Assembly: GCF_015694525.1 (NCBI RefSeq)
Contig: NZ_JADQDM010000008.1
Location: forward strand, 124,001-188,000
DNA length: 64,000 nt
Direction: 5' to 3'
Origin: Hymenobacter ruricola
GTDB lineage: Bacteria; Bacteroidota; Bacteroidia; Cytophagales; Hymenobacteraceae
Shown: positions 53,752-62,292 of the stretch, piece after piece
How the letters are laid out: every line of letters starts with the position of its first letter
Numbering within the stretch: position 1 is the stretch's first letter
The notes under the pieces: generated by a model
The model's database searches: none
What the model saw: the letters and a program-made list of their open reading frames with translations, nothing else
What the model was told of the DNA's origin: nothing
Program-made: the position numbers and the translations under genes

Positions 53752-54216
53752 ATGGCAGACGACGGCAGCGCCCAAAGTCAGAATATCTGGCCTCTACCCA
53801 AGTTTTACTTCCAGGTCGACGGCCTGGGCGGCGGCGTGGGCAACTACTTCCACGAGGTGAGCGGCCTCGACACCGAGTCGCAACCCATTGAGTACCGGCA
53901 CGGCAACAGCCCGGTGTTCTCGCCCATCAAGATGCCCGGCCTGCAGAAGGTGGGCAACGTAACGCTCAAGAAGGGTATCTTCGTCAAGGACAACAAGTTC
54001 TGGGCCTGGTACTCCACCATCAAGATGAACACCATGCAGCGGCAGACGGTGGTGATTAAGCTGCTCGACGAGTCGGGCGCGCCCACCATGACCTGGACGC
54101 TGAACAACGCCTGGCCGACCAAGATTCAGGGCACCGACCTGAAGGCCGACGGCAACGAAGCGGCCATCGAAACCATTGAGTTGGCCTACGAAACCCTGGT
54201 GGTGGCCAATGGCTAA
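53752..54216 (+). CDS. Inner tube protein (gp19/Hcp-like)
   Basis: 154 aa. T4 gp19-like tube subunits stack as hexamers inside the sheath. Motifs: WPLPKFYFQVDGLGGGVGNYFHEVSGLD, KVGNVTLKKGIF, WTLNNAWPTKIQGTDLKADGNEAAIETIELAYE. It lies 69 bases after the sheath gene, and TACTTTTC precedes it. This is the likely main tube protein because its sequence is closest to the canonical gp19 form. Confidence 0.94.
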   Translation: MADDGSAQSQNIWPLPKFYFQVDGLGGGVGNYFHEVSGLDTESQPIEYRHGNSPVFSPIKMPGLQKVGNVTLKKGIFVKDNKFWAWYSTIKMNTMQRQTVVIKLLDESGAPTMTWTLNNAWPTKIQGTDLKADGNEAAIETIELAYETLVVANG

Positions 54217-54234
54217 CGCTAACGACGGCCGCCG

Positions 54235-54693
54235 ATGACTCCGTTTTATCCGCCGCCCAGCTTCTATTTCCGGCTGCGGTTTGCGGGCATCAGCTCGGCG
54301 CGCGACAACGGCTTTCAGGAAGCATCGGGGCTCGACGTGGAATGGGAGATGGAGGAAATCCGCGAAGGCGGCCAGAACGACTACGCGCACCGGCTGCCCA
54401 AGACGGTGAAGTACCACAACTTGGTGCTGCGCCGGGGCTTCGTGAGCGCCAACTCCCAGCTGGCCGAGTGGTGCAACAGCACGCTTTCGGCCGACTTCAC
54501 GACGCCGCTGGTGCTGCACGACATTCAGCTGCACCTGCTGAACGCCGAGCACAAGCCGCTGGCCGCCTGGGCGTTTCGCGATGCCTGGCCGGTGAAGTGG
54601 AAGATGTCGGATTTCCGGTCGCAGGAAAACGCGCTGGCCATCGAAACCATCGAATTTGCTTTTGCCAACTTTCAGCGCGTGCCGACCAGCTAA
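54235..54693 (+). CDS. Second gp19-like tube or tube-initiator protein
   Basis: 152 aa, the same fold as its neighbour but quite different in sequence: PSFYFRLRFAGISSARDNGFQEASGLDVEWEMEEI, KYHNLVLRRGF, WAFRDAWPVKWKMSDFRSQENALAIETIEFAFANFQ. Such divergent copies commonly form the first tube ring near the baseplate. It starts 18 bases after the main tube gene. Confidence 0.9.
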   Translation: MTPFYPPPSFYFRLRFAGISSARDNGFQEASGLDVEWEMEEIREGGQNDYAHRLPKTVKYHNLVLRRGFVSANSQLAEWCNSTLSADFTTPLVLHDIQLHLLNAEHKPLAAWAFRDAWPVKWKMSDFRSQENALAIETIEFAFANFQRVPTS

Positions 54694-54699
54694 GGACTG

Positions 54700-54879
54700 A
54701 TGCCCATTGAAATCCGCGAACTCGTAATAAAAGTGACGGTGCAGGACGACGCCCGGCCCGCCCAGCCGCCCCCCGCGGGCGGGCTGGGCGGGCCCGACCT
54801 GCAGCGCTGGCAGCAGGAGCTCACGCGCGCCTGCGTGCAGGAAGTGCTGGACGAACTGAGCCGCCGCGCGGAACGCTGA
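54700..54879 (+). CDS. DUF5908 small protein of injection system
   Basis: 59 aa, ATG at 54700, six bases after the preceding stop. It begins MPIEIRELVIKVTV, the conserved start of DUF5908, found in injection-system loci of this phylum, followed by a Pro/Gly-rich turn (PPPAGGLGG) and a helix WQQELTRACVQEVLDELSRR. It is soluble, with no motif of known function. Easily missed because of its size. Together with its place between tube and LysM genes this makes it a real component. Confidence 0.85.
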   Translation: MPIEIRELVIKVTVQDDARPAQPPPAGGLGGPDLQRWQQELTRACVQEVLDELSRRAER

Positions 54880-54958
54880 AACCCGACACGAAACCCGGCG
54901 CGGGCCCACTGGACGCCCCGCGCCGCGGCCACCGCTTACTCCTTTCTACCTTAGCACC

Positions 54959-55618
54959 ATGGCGCTGGTTAAAATGACCTTGCAGGCCTTCACCGACGGC
55001 AAATTCCAGTCGGCGGCGGGGCCCAAGCACAGCGTGTTTCTGAACCCGGAAACCATTTCGCACAACAGCGAAAACTCCTACGACACGCCGCACCCGCCGG
55101 GCAGCCCCGGCGACACGCCGCGCTTCAACTACGCCAGCCAGGGCAAGCTCGCGTTCAGCCTGGTGCTGGACGGCACCCGCCCGATTGACGGCAAAACATT
55201 AGAAGTCAGCACCGAAATAAAGACCCTGCGCAGCCTGGTGTTTCTCTATCACGGGGCCATTCACAGCCCGTACTACGTGCAGGTGAGCTGGGGCAAGCTG
55301 GTCTTCAACGGCCGGGCCACGAGCTTCAACGTCAGCTACTCACTGTTTCGGCCCGACGGGTCGCCGGTGCGGGCCAAGGTGGACCTGAGCTTCGTGAGCT
55401 TCATCGACGCGAAAACGCTGGCCCTGGAAGCCGACCCGCAGTCGGCTGACCTGACGCACCACCACGTGGTGCAAGCCGGCGACACCCTGCCGCAGCTCTG
55501 CTACCGCATCTACGGCAGCGCGCAGTACTACATTCAGGTGGCCGAGCGCAACAACCTGGTCAATTTCAGCCACCTCACGCCCGGCACGCGGCTGCGGTTT
55601 CCGCCCCTGCGCGCGTAG
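54959..55618 (+). CDS. LysM-containing baseplate or tube-connector protein (Pvc7/gp53-like)
   Basis: 219 aa. The N-terminal domain (1 to about 155: VKMTLQAFTDGKF, HSVFLNPETISH, VSFIDAKTLALEADPQ) is as in CIS proteins near the spike; a LysM domain occupies about 165-215 (HVVQAGDTLPQLCYRIYGSAQYYIQVAERNNL). LysM in these systems aids baseplate assembly rather than cell wall contact. TACCTTAG precedes the ATG. Confidence 0.88.
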   Translation: MALVKMTLQAFTDGKFQSAAGPKHSVFLNPETISHNSENSYDTPHPPGSPGDTPRFNYASQGKLAFSLVLDGTRPIDGKTLEVSTEIKTLRSLVFLYHGAIHSPYYVQVSWGKLVFNGRATSFNVSYSLFRPDGSPVRAKVDLSFVSFIDAKTLALEADPQSADLTHHHVVQAGDTLPQLCYRIYGSAQYYIQVAERNNLVNFSHLTPGTRLRFPPLRA

Positions 55619-55656
55619 GCAGCTGACCTTCAATTGATAATTCGCATTCAGAGTTA

Positions 55657-57468
55657 ATGGCAGCAACCGCAAGTTTCGTGACCGCCGGGCTGGTGTCGTA
55701 CAGCATCACGGTGGGGGGAGAAAACGTGACGGCCATCAACGACACGTACCGGGTGCTCTCCATTTCGGTGTCGAAGGGCGTGAACGCCATCAGCACGGCC
55801 CAGGTGGTGCTCATTGACGGCGACATGGCCACGGCCGAGTTCCCGGTTACGGATTCCGACACGTTCGAGCCCGGCACCCCGATTGACATTTCGGTGGGCT
55901 ACGACAACGTGAACAAAAAGATTTTCAGCGGCATCGTGACGGGCTACCAGTTGGGCTCGCAGGGGGCGCAGGGCGTGAAAATCACGGTGTCGTGCAAGGA
56001 CAAAGCCGTGAAGCTGTCGGGCGTGCGCCAGACGCGGGCCCACAAAAAGCAGCCGGTCAGCGACACCATCACCGAAATTCTGGGCAAGCACCCCGGCCTG
56101 GGCCTCTCGTCCACCATCGCCGCCACCACCGACCCGGAGCAGGCTGTGCAGCAGGACCTTACCGACTGGGACTACATTGTGACGCGGGCCGAGATGAGCG
56201 GGCAGGTGGTGGTGAGCGACCAGGGCCAATTCGAGACGAAGACGCTGGCCACCCTGGGCGAGCCGGTGCTGGCCCTGGAATACGGCACCAACGTGTACAG
56301 CTTTTCGCTGCAGGTGGATGCCCGCACCCAGCTGAGCAGCGTCACGGCGCAGTCGTGGTCGCTCGACACCGGCGAGGCCGTGGAAGTGACCGCCAAAACG
56401 CCCGACCTGAAAACGCCCGGCAACGTGGAAAGCAGCACCCTGGCCGATGCCCTGGGCCAGACCGACTACAAGATGTTTGCCACGGCCGACATTGAGCAGG
56501 GGCCGCTGCAAAAAATGGCCGACACCATGCTCGCCAAGCGCACGCTGGCCAAGGTGCAGGGCACGGTGGAAACGCCGGGGGTGGACATAGCGCCGGGCAG
56601 CCTCGTGAGCCTGAGCCGCATCGGCAAGCGCTTCAGCGGCAACGGGTTTGTGTCGAAGGTGGCGCACGCCATTAGCGGCGGCGACTGGAAGACGACGCTG
56701 ACGCTGGGCATGAACGAAAAGTGGTTTGCCGAAACCAAGCCCGACGTGAGCCCTTCGGCCGAGACGGCCAAGGTGGTGGCCGGCGGCGCCAACGGGCTGT
56801 ACAAAGCCGTGGTGAAGGCCATTCAGCCCGACGACGAAAGCAAGTACCGGGTCCAAATCACCCTCAACGACCTCGACAAGGCCGAGCTGTGGGCCCGCCT
56901 GGCCCAGCCCTACGCCACCGACGGCGCGGGCATGTACTTTTTCCCCGAAGTGGGCGACCAGGTCATTGTGGGCTTTCTGGGCGGGGCGAGCAGCTCGCCC
57001 ATCATCCTGGGCTCGGTGTACACCAAAAACCGCAAGCCGGCCTACACCCCCGACGACAAGAATTCCACCAAAGCCATTGTGACGAAAAACAAGCTCACCC
57101 TGGAATTCGACGACGACAAGAAAATCATCACCCTGAAAACCCCCGCCGGCAACAAGCTCGTCATCAGCGATGCTGACGGCGGCAAGGGCCTGGCCCTCAC
57201 CGACCAGCAGGGCAATACCGTGACCCTCTCGGACCAGGGCATTTCGGTGGTCAGCAAGTCGACGCTCAGCCTCAAGGCCGACCAGGACCTGACGCTGGAA
57301 TCGACCACGGGCAACGTCAGCATCAAGGGGGCGCAGGGCGCGACGGTGAAGGCGCCCACCGTGAGCGTCACGGCCGACGCCTCCCTCACCCTGAAAAGCA
57401 GCGGCGTAGCCGAGCTTTCGGCCAGCGCCACCACCACGGTGAAAGGCGCGATAGTCATGATTAACTGA
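55657..57468 (+). CDS. VgrG-like spike / baseplate assembly protein V
   Basis: 603 aa trimeric spike protein (Pvc8-like, gp27-gp5 organisation). Residues 1 to about 370 form the gp27-like part (ISTAQVVLIDGDMATAEFPV, ISVGYDNVNKKIFSGIVTGYQ); an OB-fold follows (YRVQITLNDLDKAELWARLAQPYA, FPEVGDQVIVGFLGGASSSPIILGSVYTKN). The C-terminal repetitive beta-helix (LTLESTTGNVSIKG, VSVTADASLTLKSSGVAELSAS) forms the needle. No effector domain extends beyond it. Confidence 0.94.
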   Translation: MAATASFVTAGLVSYSITVGGENVTAINDTYRVLSISVSKGVNAISTAQVVLIDGDMATAEFPVTDSDTFEPGTPIDISVGYDNVNKKIFSGIVTGYQLGSQGAQGVKITVSCKDKAVKLSGVRQTRAHKKQPVSDTITEILGKHPGLGLSSTIAATTDPEQAVQQDLTDWDYIVTRAEMSGQVVVSDQGQFETKTLATLGEPVLALEYGTNVYSFSLQVDARTQLSSVTAQSWSLDTGEAVEVTAKTPDLKTPGNVESSTLADALGQTDYKMFATADIEQGPLQKMADTMLAKRTLAKVQGTVETPGVDIAPGSLVSLSRIGKRFSGNGFVSKVAHAISGGDWKTTLTLGMNEKWFAETKPDVSPSAETAKVVAGGANGLYKAVVKAIQPDDESKYRVQITLNDLDKAELWARLAQPYATDGAGMYFFPEVGDQVIVGFLGGASSSPIILGSVYTKNRKPAYTPDDKNSTKAIVTKNKLTLEFDDDKKIITLKTPAGNKLVISDADGGKGLALTDQQGNTVTLSDQGISVVSKSTLSLKADQDLTLESTTGNVSIKGAQGATVKAPTVSVTADASLTLKSSGVAELSASATTTVKGAIVMIN

Positions 57469-57529
57469 TTTGCACCCAGCGCCTGCTTTCTTATTTTTAC
57501 ATTCTTCTACCTTCCATTATAAAGCAACC

Positions 57530-57829
57530 ATGCCGCCCGCTGCCCGCCTCACCGATATGCACACCTGCCCGATGGTGACGCCGGGCCTGCCGCCCATTCC
57601 GCACGTGGGCGGGCCCGTGCTGGGGCCGGGCGAGCCCACGGTGCTCATCGGCAAGCTGCCGGCGGCCGTGGTGGGCGATATGGCCACCTGCGTGGGCCCG
57701 CCCGATTCCATTGTCATGGGCTCGACTACGGTGCTGATTGGCGGCAAGCCGGCGGCCCGCATGGGCGACCCCACGGCGCACGGCGGCACCATTGCGCTGG
57801 GGCTGCCCACGGTCATGATAGGAGGCTGA
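57530..57829 (+). CDS. PAAR-repeat spike tip protein
   Basis: 99 aa cone that sharpens the VgrG spike and binds zinc. PAAR sequence MPPAARLTDMHTCPMV, with His/Cys ligand candidates H11, C13, Cys in MATCVGPPD and His in DPTAHGGTI. I chose ATG 57530 (MPPAARLTD); a longer in-frame start lacks PAAR features. No C-terminal toxin is attached. Confidence 0.93.
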   Translation: MPPAARLTDMHTCPMVTPGLPPIPHVGGPVLGPGEPTVLIGKLPAAVVGDMATCVGPPDSIVMGSTTVLIGGKPAARMGDPTAHGGTIALGLPTVMIGG

Positions 57830-57834
57830 AAACG

Positions 57835-58257
57835 ATGGCACACGAACGCAGTTCAACGTTTCTGGGGCAGGGCTGGTCGTTTCCGCCCCGCTTCGACACC
57901 GGCACCAAATCTCTGGCCCTGACGCGCGACGAGGAAGACGTGCAGCAGAGCATCTACATCCTGCTGCACACCGAACCCGGCGAACGCATCATGAACCCCG
58001 AGTATGGCTGCCCGTTGCGGCAGTTTTTGTTTGAAACGCCCACCCTCACGCGGCTCACCGAGCTGCAGCAGGTGGTGGAGCGGGCCATTCTGCACTTCGA
58101 GCCGCGCGTGATTGCGGGCCAGGTGCGGGCCAGCACCGACCAAATCAACGATGGCCTGCTGCTGCTGGAAGTGGACTACACCATCCGCACCATCAACAGC
58201 CGGCACAACGTGGTGTACCCTTTCTACTACCGCGAAGCCACTTTGCTGGACACTTAA
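57835..58257 (+). CDS. gp25-like baseplate wedge protein
   Basis: 140 aa. GPW/gp25 family; LHTEPGERIMNPEYGCPLRQFLFE is the signature including the conserved EPR-like block. It joins the baseplate to the sheath starting ring. It lies five bases after the PAAR stop and three bases before the large baseplate gene, a tight unit. Confidence 0.95.
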   Translation: MAHERSSTFLGQGWSFPPRFDTGTKSLALTRDEEDVQQSIYILLHTEPGERIMNPEYGCPLRQFLFETPTLTRLTELQQVVERAILHFEPRVIAGQVRASTDQINDGLLLLEVDYTIRTINSRHNVVYPFYYREATLLDT

Positions 58258-58260
58258 CTT

Positions 58261-61200
58261 ATGGCGCAGCCAGCCGAGCGCCCGTTGGGGCAGTACAACA
58301 GCGGAGGAGCCTCGCAGGCCGAGCGGATGCCCGCCATGCTGCCGCCCGACCGCCTGGCCCTGGACGGGCGCACGCTGCCGCAGCTGCTGGCGTACCTGTC
58401 GCGGTTTTCGCGGCAGGTGGCTTTTTGCACCAACCCCGCCGTGGCCGCCCAGGGCGTGTGGGACCTGGCCCGGCACCGCAGCCTGCTGCTGCTGGCCGAA
58501 GTGGCCACCCAGCCGCTGGGCCGCCGCACCGACGCCGTATCGGCCAAGATGGCCGTGCTGTACGAAAGCTCCACCTCGCCGGCGCACCGCCTGCAGGCCC
58601 GGCAGCTCTTGGTGAAGCTGCTGGCGTACGAGTTGGCCAAGCTCAACCGCTGGGTGCTGTACCACCGCGGCAGCAACCAGCAGCCGCGGTTTGCGGGGGC
58701 CCTGGCGCGCATGGTGCGCGAACTGCTGCCGGGCCTGTACGAGGCCGCGCACTACGAGTACCTGCTGCTGCGCACCGGCCCCGCGCTGGGCGACGGCCCG
58801 CGCCGCCTCTCGGCTGGGCCGGAGGGCTCGGTGGCGCAGGCCTTATCCAAGGGCTTGGTGCGCGATTTTGGGGCCGTGCTGCCGGGCGGCGTGACGCGGC
58901 CCGACCCCGTCGCCGACGCCCGCGCCCACGAAGACTACGCCGACCAGCTGCGCAACGGCACCCGAAAGCCCGAAGAGGTAATCCGGCTGCTGGGCGAACT
59001 GCTGTGGCAGACCTACAAGGCCCAGGCCACCCTGGTGGAAGTGGCCCGGCTGGAGCTGGACGACACCCTGAACAGCCGCGCCGGCCTGCACCCCGAGCTG
59101 GGGTTGCTGGTGGGCTTTGTGGAACTGTACGCCCACGCCCAGCGCGAGCTGAACGACATTCCGCGGCGGCACCTCAACTATTATTACGAGGACGTGCTGC
59201 ACGCCCGGCACCGCCCCAGCCAGCCCGACCGCACCTACCTGGCGTTCGCACTGGCCGAGGGCCGCACCCGCTACGTGCTGCCGGCCGGCACCGTGCTCGA
59301 CGGCGGCAAGGACGAGGCCAAGCGGCGCATCCTCTTCGCCACCGACGCCGACGCCGAGCTGGGCAGCTGGCGCGTGGCGGCGCTGGCCACGCTGCTGGTG
59401 GCCAACGACGGCGCCAAAATCAAGGCCCGGCGCCGGGTCACGGGCGTGTTCAACTCGGCCATGCGCGACCCCGCCACCGGGGCCTGGCCGGGGGCCGAAA
59501 ACGACGCCCGCTGGCCGCTCTTCGGCGCCGACCCCGCCCAGCACCTGGCTTCCATCGACCCGCTGCGGCCCGCGGAGGTGGGCTTTGCGGTGGCCGCGCC
59601 CACGCTGGCCCTGCAGGAAGGCCTGCGCGAGATAACCCTGCGGCTACGGGCCACCGCCACCAGCTTTGCCGAATTTCAAGACCTGCTGGCCACCAGTGCC
59701 CCGGGGGTGCCCCGCGATGCCCAGGAGCAGCAGCGGGTGCTATTCGGCGCGTTTGTGGCGCAGGGCACGGGGCCCTCGGGCTGGCTGCCGCTGCAAGTGG
59801 TGAGCGTGGACTTGGACCCCGCCGCGGTCACCATCAACTGGACGCTGCGGCTGGAGCGCGACCAGCCTCCGCTGGTGCCCTACGGCCCCGAGCGCCACGG
59901 TGAGCGCCTGAGCACCAGCCAGCCCGTGGTACGCCTGCTGCTCAACCCCGGCGCCACCACCTACGGCTACTCCTATTTCGCCAACCTGGTGCCCGTGGAG
60001 CTGCGGGTGCAGGCCAGCGTGCGGCATCTGCGTCCCACCGAACTTTCCAACCAGCTGGGCACGCTTGATGGCAGCGGGCCATTTTACCCATTTGGTTCGC
60101 GCGCCATGCCCGGGGCCGGCCTGGTGGTGGGCGTGGCCGAGCTGCTGGGCAAGAACGTGACCGGCATCACCTTGGCCCTGACTTGGCAAAACCTGCCGCG
60201 CCAGGGGCTGGCCGCCTACTACGCGGGCTACGCCGACAACGCCGCGCAGCTGTTTGCCGACGACGCTTTTCAGGTGAAGGTGGGCTACCTGGCCGACTAC
60301 CGCTGGCAGGCGGCTGTGCCCAAGGCCAAGACGCGCCTGTTTGCCCCCGGCACGGGGCGCGGGCCCGCCCTGGCCCCCCAGACGCTGGTGAAGCTGGAGC
60401 GGCCCGGCCGCCTCACGCCGGCCCCCAACGGCTCGACCGGGCTGGTGCGCCTCGTACTGGCCGGCCCGGCCCCGGGCTTCGGCGCCGACCTCTACCCGCA
60501 GGCCCTGGCTGACGCCGTGCGCTACAACCACCGCCACCGGCGCCGTCCCCGGCCGCTGCCCCAGGTGCCCTTCGTGCCCGTGCTGCAGCAGCTCACCGTC
60601 AGCTACACGGCCGAGGAAGTGCTGGTGCCCGGCCAGGCCAACAGCCCGGCGACTTTCTACCACCTGCACCCGTTTTTCGGCTACGAGCCGGCCAACGCCG
60701 GCGCCGTGCGCCTGCTGCCGCTGCTGGACCGCGAAGGCACGCTGCTGGTGAGCCTCAGCCCCGACGCCGCCGGTCGCGACGTGAGCCTGCTGTTTGAGCT
60801 GGCCGTGCCGACGGATACGGACGACGTGCCGCCCACGCCCGAGTGGACGTTTCTGGACGGCGACGAGTGGCGGCCGCTGGCCCAGGCCAGCGGCTACGCC
60901 GATGTGGCCCCGGGCTTCGCCAACAGCTGCCGGGTGGTGCTGACGCTGCCCAACGGCCCGGGCATCACACAACACCAGTTGCTGCCCAGCGGCTGGTGCT
61001 GGCTGCGGGCTACCGTGCCCGACCGCACGGCCGCCTTCGGGCTGGTGCGGGCCCTGCACCTGCGCCTGGTGCAGGCCACTCGCCTCACCACCGGCGACCC
61101 CGCGCCGGCGCCCTTTCAGGGGCCGCTGGCGCCCGGCACGCTGGTGCGCCTGCTCTCGCCGCTGCCGGGCGTGGTGGCCGTAACGCAGCCCGTTCCCTCC

Positions 61201-62022
61201 TGGGGCGGGCGGGCGGCCGAAACCCAGCCCGCCTACTACACCCGCGTGAGCGAGCAATTGCGCCACCGCGGCCGCGCCCTGACGCCCTGGGACTACGAGC
61301 GGCTGCTGCTGGAGCAGTTTCCCGACGTGCACAGCGCCAAGTGCCTCACGGCCGACCAACTGCCCCTGCCCGAAGAAGACCCCGGCGACACCGGCCCGCG
61401 CCGTGCCCGCCGCCCGGCGGGAGTGGTGGAAGTGGTGGCCCTGCCGAGGTACGACTTGGTGCCCGGCAACCCGCTGCCGCTATTCGGCAACGGACAGTTG
61501 GTCCTCATGCAACAGTACTTGCAGGAGCGCGCCTCGCCGGCCGTGCGGGTGCGGGTGCGCAACCCCGCCTATGAGCAGGTGCAGGTACGGGCCACGGTGG
61601 CGTTTCGGCCGGCGGCCGGTGGGGGGCAGGCCGCCTACGAGCCCCAGCTGCAGGCGGCACTGGCGGCCTACCTCTCGCCCTGGGGCCAGGAGAGCGTGCA
61701 GCAGGGCGGTTTTCACAAGCGTCTGACGCTGCCTGGCATCGCGGCTTTTCTGCACCAGCAGCCCTATGTGGCGGGCAGCACAGGGCTCTCGGCCGTGAAG
61801 ACCGGGGTGCTTGATGGGCGGCACCGCTTCTACGATTCGGCCACCGACCCCCGCAAACCGGTGGCCGAGCTGGGGGCGCTGGCGCCCTGGGCCGTGCTGG
61901 TGTCGGCGCCCCGCCACGAGCTGTACGTGGTGCCCCGGGTGACAACGCCCGCCGCGCCGGCGCCGACTGGCATCGGCCACCTGCGGATTGAGCAGGACCT
62001 GGCGGTGGCCGACGAGTTTTGA
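58261..62022 (+). CDS. Baseplate J-like wedge protein (giant)
   Basis: 1253 aa, the largest gene here (Pvc11/Afp11-type, gp6-like). About the first 330 residues are helical (LAYLSRFSRQVAFCTNP, LVEVARLELDDTL), with YNYYYEDVLHARHRPSQPDRTYLAFALAEGRTRYVLPAGT near 305-350 typical of the family. The C-terminal section includes TRVSEQLRHRGRALTPWDYERLLLEQFPDVHSAKCLT, as in baseplate J proteins. It forms wedges around the spike hub. The stop at 62022 is followed by a palindrome. Confidence 0.9.
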   Translation: MAQPAERPLGQYNSGGASQAERMPAMLPPDRLALDGRTLPQLLAYLSRFSRQVAFCTNPAVAAQGVWDLARHRSLLLLAEVATQPLGRRTDAVSAKMAVLYESSTSPAHRLQARQLLVKLLAYELAKLNRWVLYHRGSNQQPRFAGALARMVRELLPGLYEAAHYEYLLLRTGPALGDGPRRLSAGPEGSVAQALSKGLVRDFGAVLPGGVTRPDPVADARAHEDYADQLRNGTRKPEEVIRLLGELLWQTYKAQATLVEVARLELDDTLNSRAGLHPELGLLVGFVELYAHAQRELNDIPRRHLNYYYEDVLHARHRPSQPDRTYLAFALAEGRTRYVLPAGTVLDGGKDEAKRRILFATDADAELGSWRVAALATLLVANDGAKIKARRRVTGVFNSAMRDPATGAWPGAENDARWPLFGADPAQHLASIDPLRPAEVGFAVAAPTLALQEGLREITLRLRATATSFAEFQDLLATSAPGVPRDAQEQQRVLFGAFVAQGTGPSGWLPLQVVSVDLDPAAVTINWTLRLERDQPPLVPYGPERHGERLSTSQPVVRLLLNPGATTYGYSYFANLVPVELRVQASVRHLRPTELSNQLGTLDGSGPFYPFGSRAMPGAGLVVGVAELLGKNVTGITLALTWQNLPRQGLAAYYAGYADNAAQLFADDAFQVKVGYLADYRWQAAVPKAKTRLFAPGTGRGPALAPQTLVKLERPGRLTPAPNGSTGLVRLVLAGPAPGFGADLYPQALADAVRYNHRHRRRPRPLPQVPFVPVLQQLTVSYTAEEVLVPGQANSPATFYHLHPFFGYEPANAGAVRLLPLLDREGTLLVSLSPDAAGRDVSLLFELAVPTDTDDVPPTPEWTFLDGDEWRPLAQASGYADVAPGFANSCRVVLTLPNGPGITQHQLLPSGWCWLRATVPDRTAAFGLVRALHLRLVQATRLTTGDPAPAPFQGPLAPGTLVRLLSPLPGVVAVTQPVPSWGGRAAETQPAYYTRVSEQLRHRGRALTPWDYERLLLEQFPDVHSAKCLTADQLPLPEEDPGDTGPRRARRPAGVVEVVALPRYDLVPGNPLPLFGNGQLVLMQQYLQERASPAVRVRVRNPAYEQVQVRATVAFRPAAGGGQAAYEPQLQAALAAYLSPWGQESVQQGGFHKRLTLPGIAAFLHQQPYVAGSTGLSAVKTGVLDGRHRFYDSATDPRKPVAELGALAPWAVLVSAPRHELYVVPRVTTPAAPAPTGIGHLRIEQDLAVADEF

Positions 62023-62069
62023 TTAAAGTAGGGATAGTGAAGTTGTAAACTCTATGACCTATAAATAAT

Positions 62070-62177
62070 AAAGAACGTCATGCTGAGCTTGTCGAAGCAT
62101 GACGCTCGCTTCGTTGTATTCATTTTGAGTACTGCTGCCCGCGAGATAATTCGGCTGCGCTCAGCATGACGTTCTTT
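62070..62177. repeat. Palindrome with exchanged centre, copy 9
   Basis: Perfect 19-bp outer arms AAAGAACGTCATGCTGAGC (62070-62088) and mirror (62159-62177). Inward the sides no longer match each other: the left has TTGTCGAAGCATGACG, the right CGCGAGATAATTCGGCT. Each resembles a different family core, as if halves of two copies were exchanged. It lies between baseplate and fibre genes. Confidence 0.8.
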
Positions 62178-62264
62178 CTAAATTGACACCAAAAAACGAC
62201 ATCAAAAGCCTCAAAGCAGAACCACAGGTCATAGGCACCGCTTCCGCCAAACTCCATTTCTGTC

Positions 62265-62288
62265 TACCTTTATTTCCATCTACCTTTA
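62265..62288 (+). promoter_or_regulatory. Two TACCTTTA boxes before the fibre-like gene
   Basis: TACCTTTA at 62265-62272 and 62281-62288 lie just ahead of ATG 62293 and resemble -7 boxes. They suggest the fibre-like gene may have its own promoter after the palindrome. Confidence 0.35.
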
Positions 62289-62292
62289 CTTT

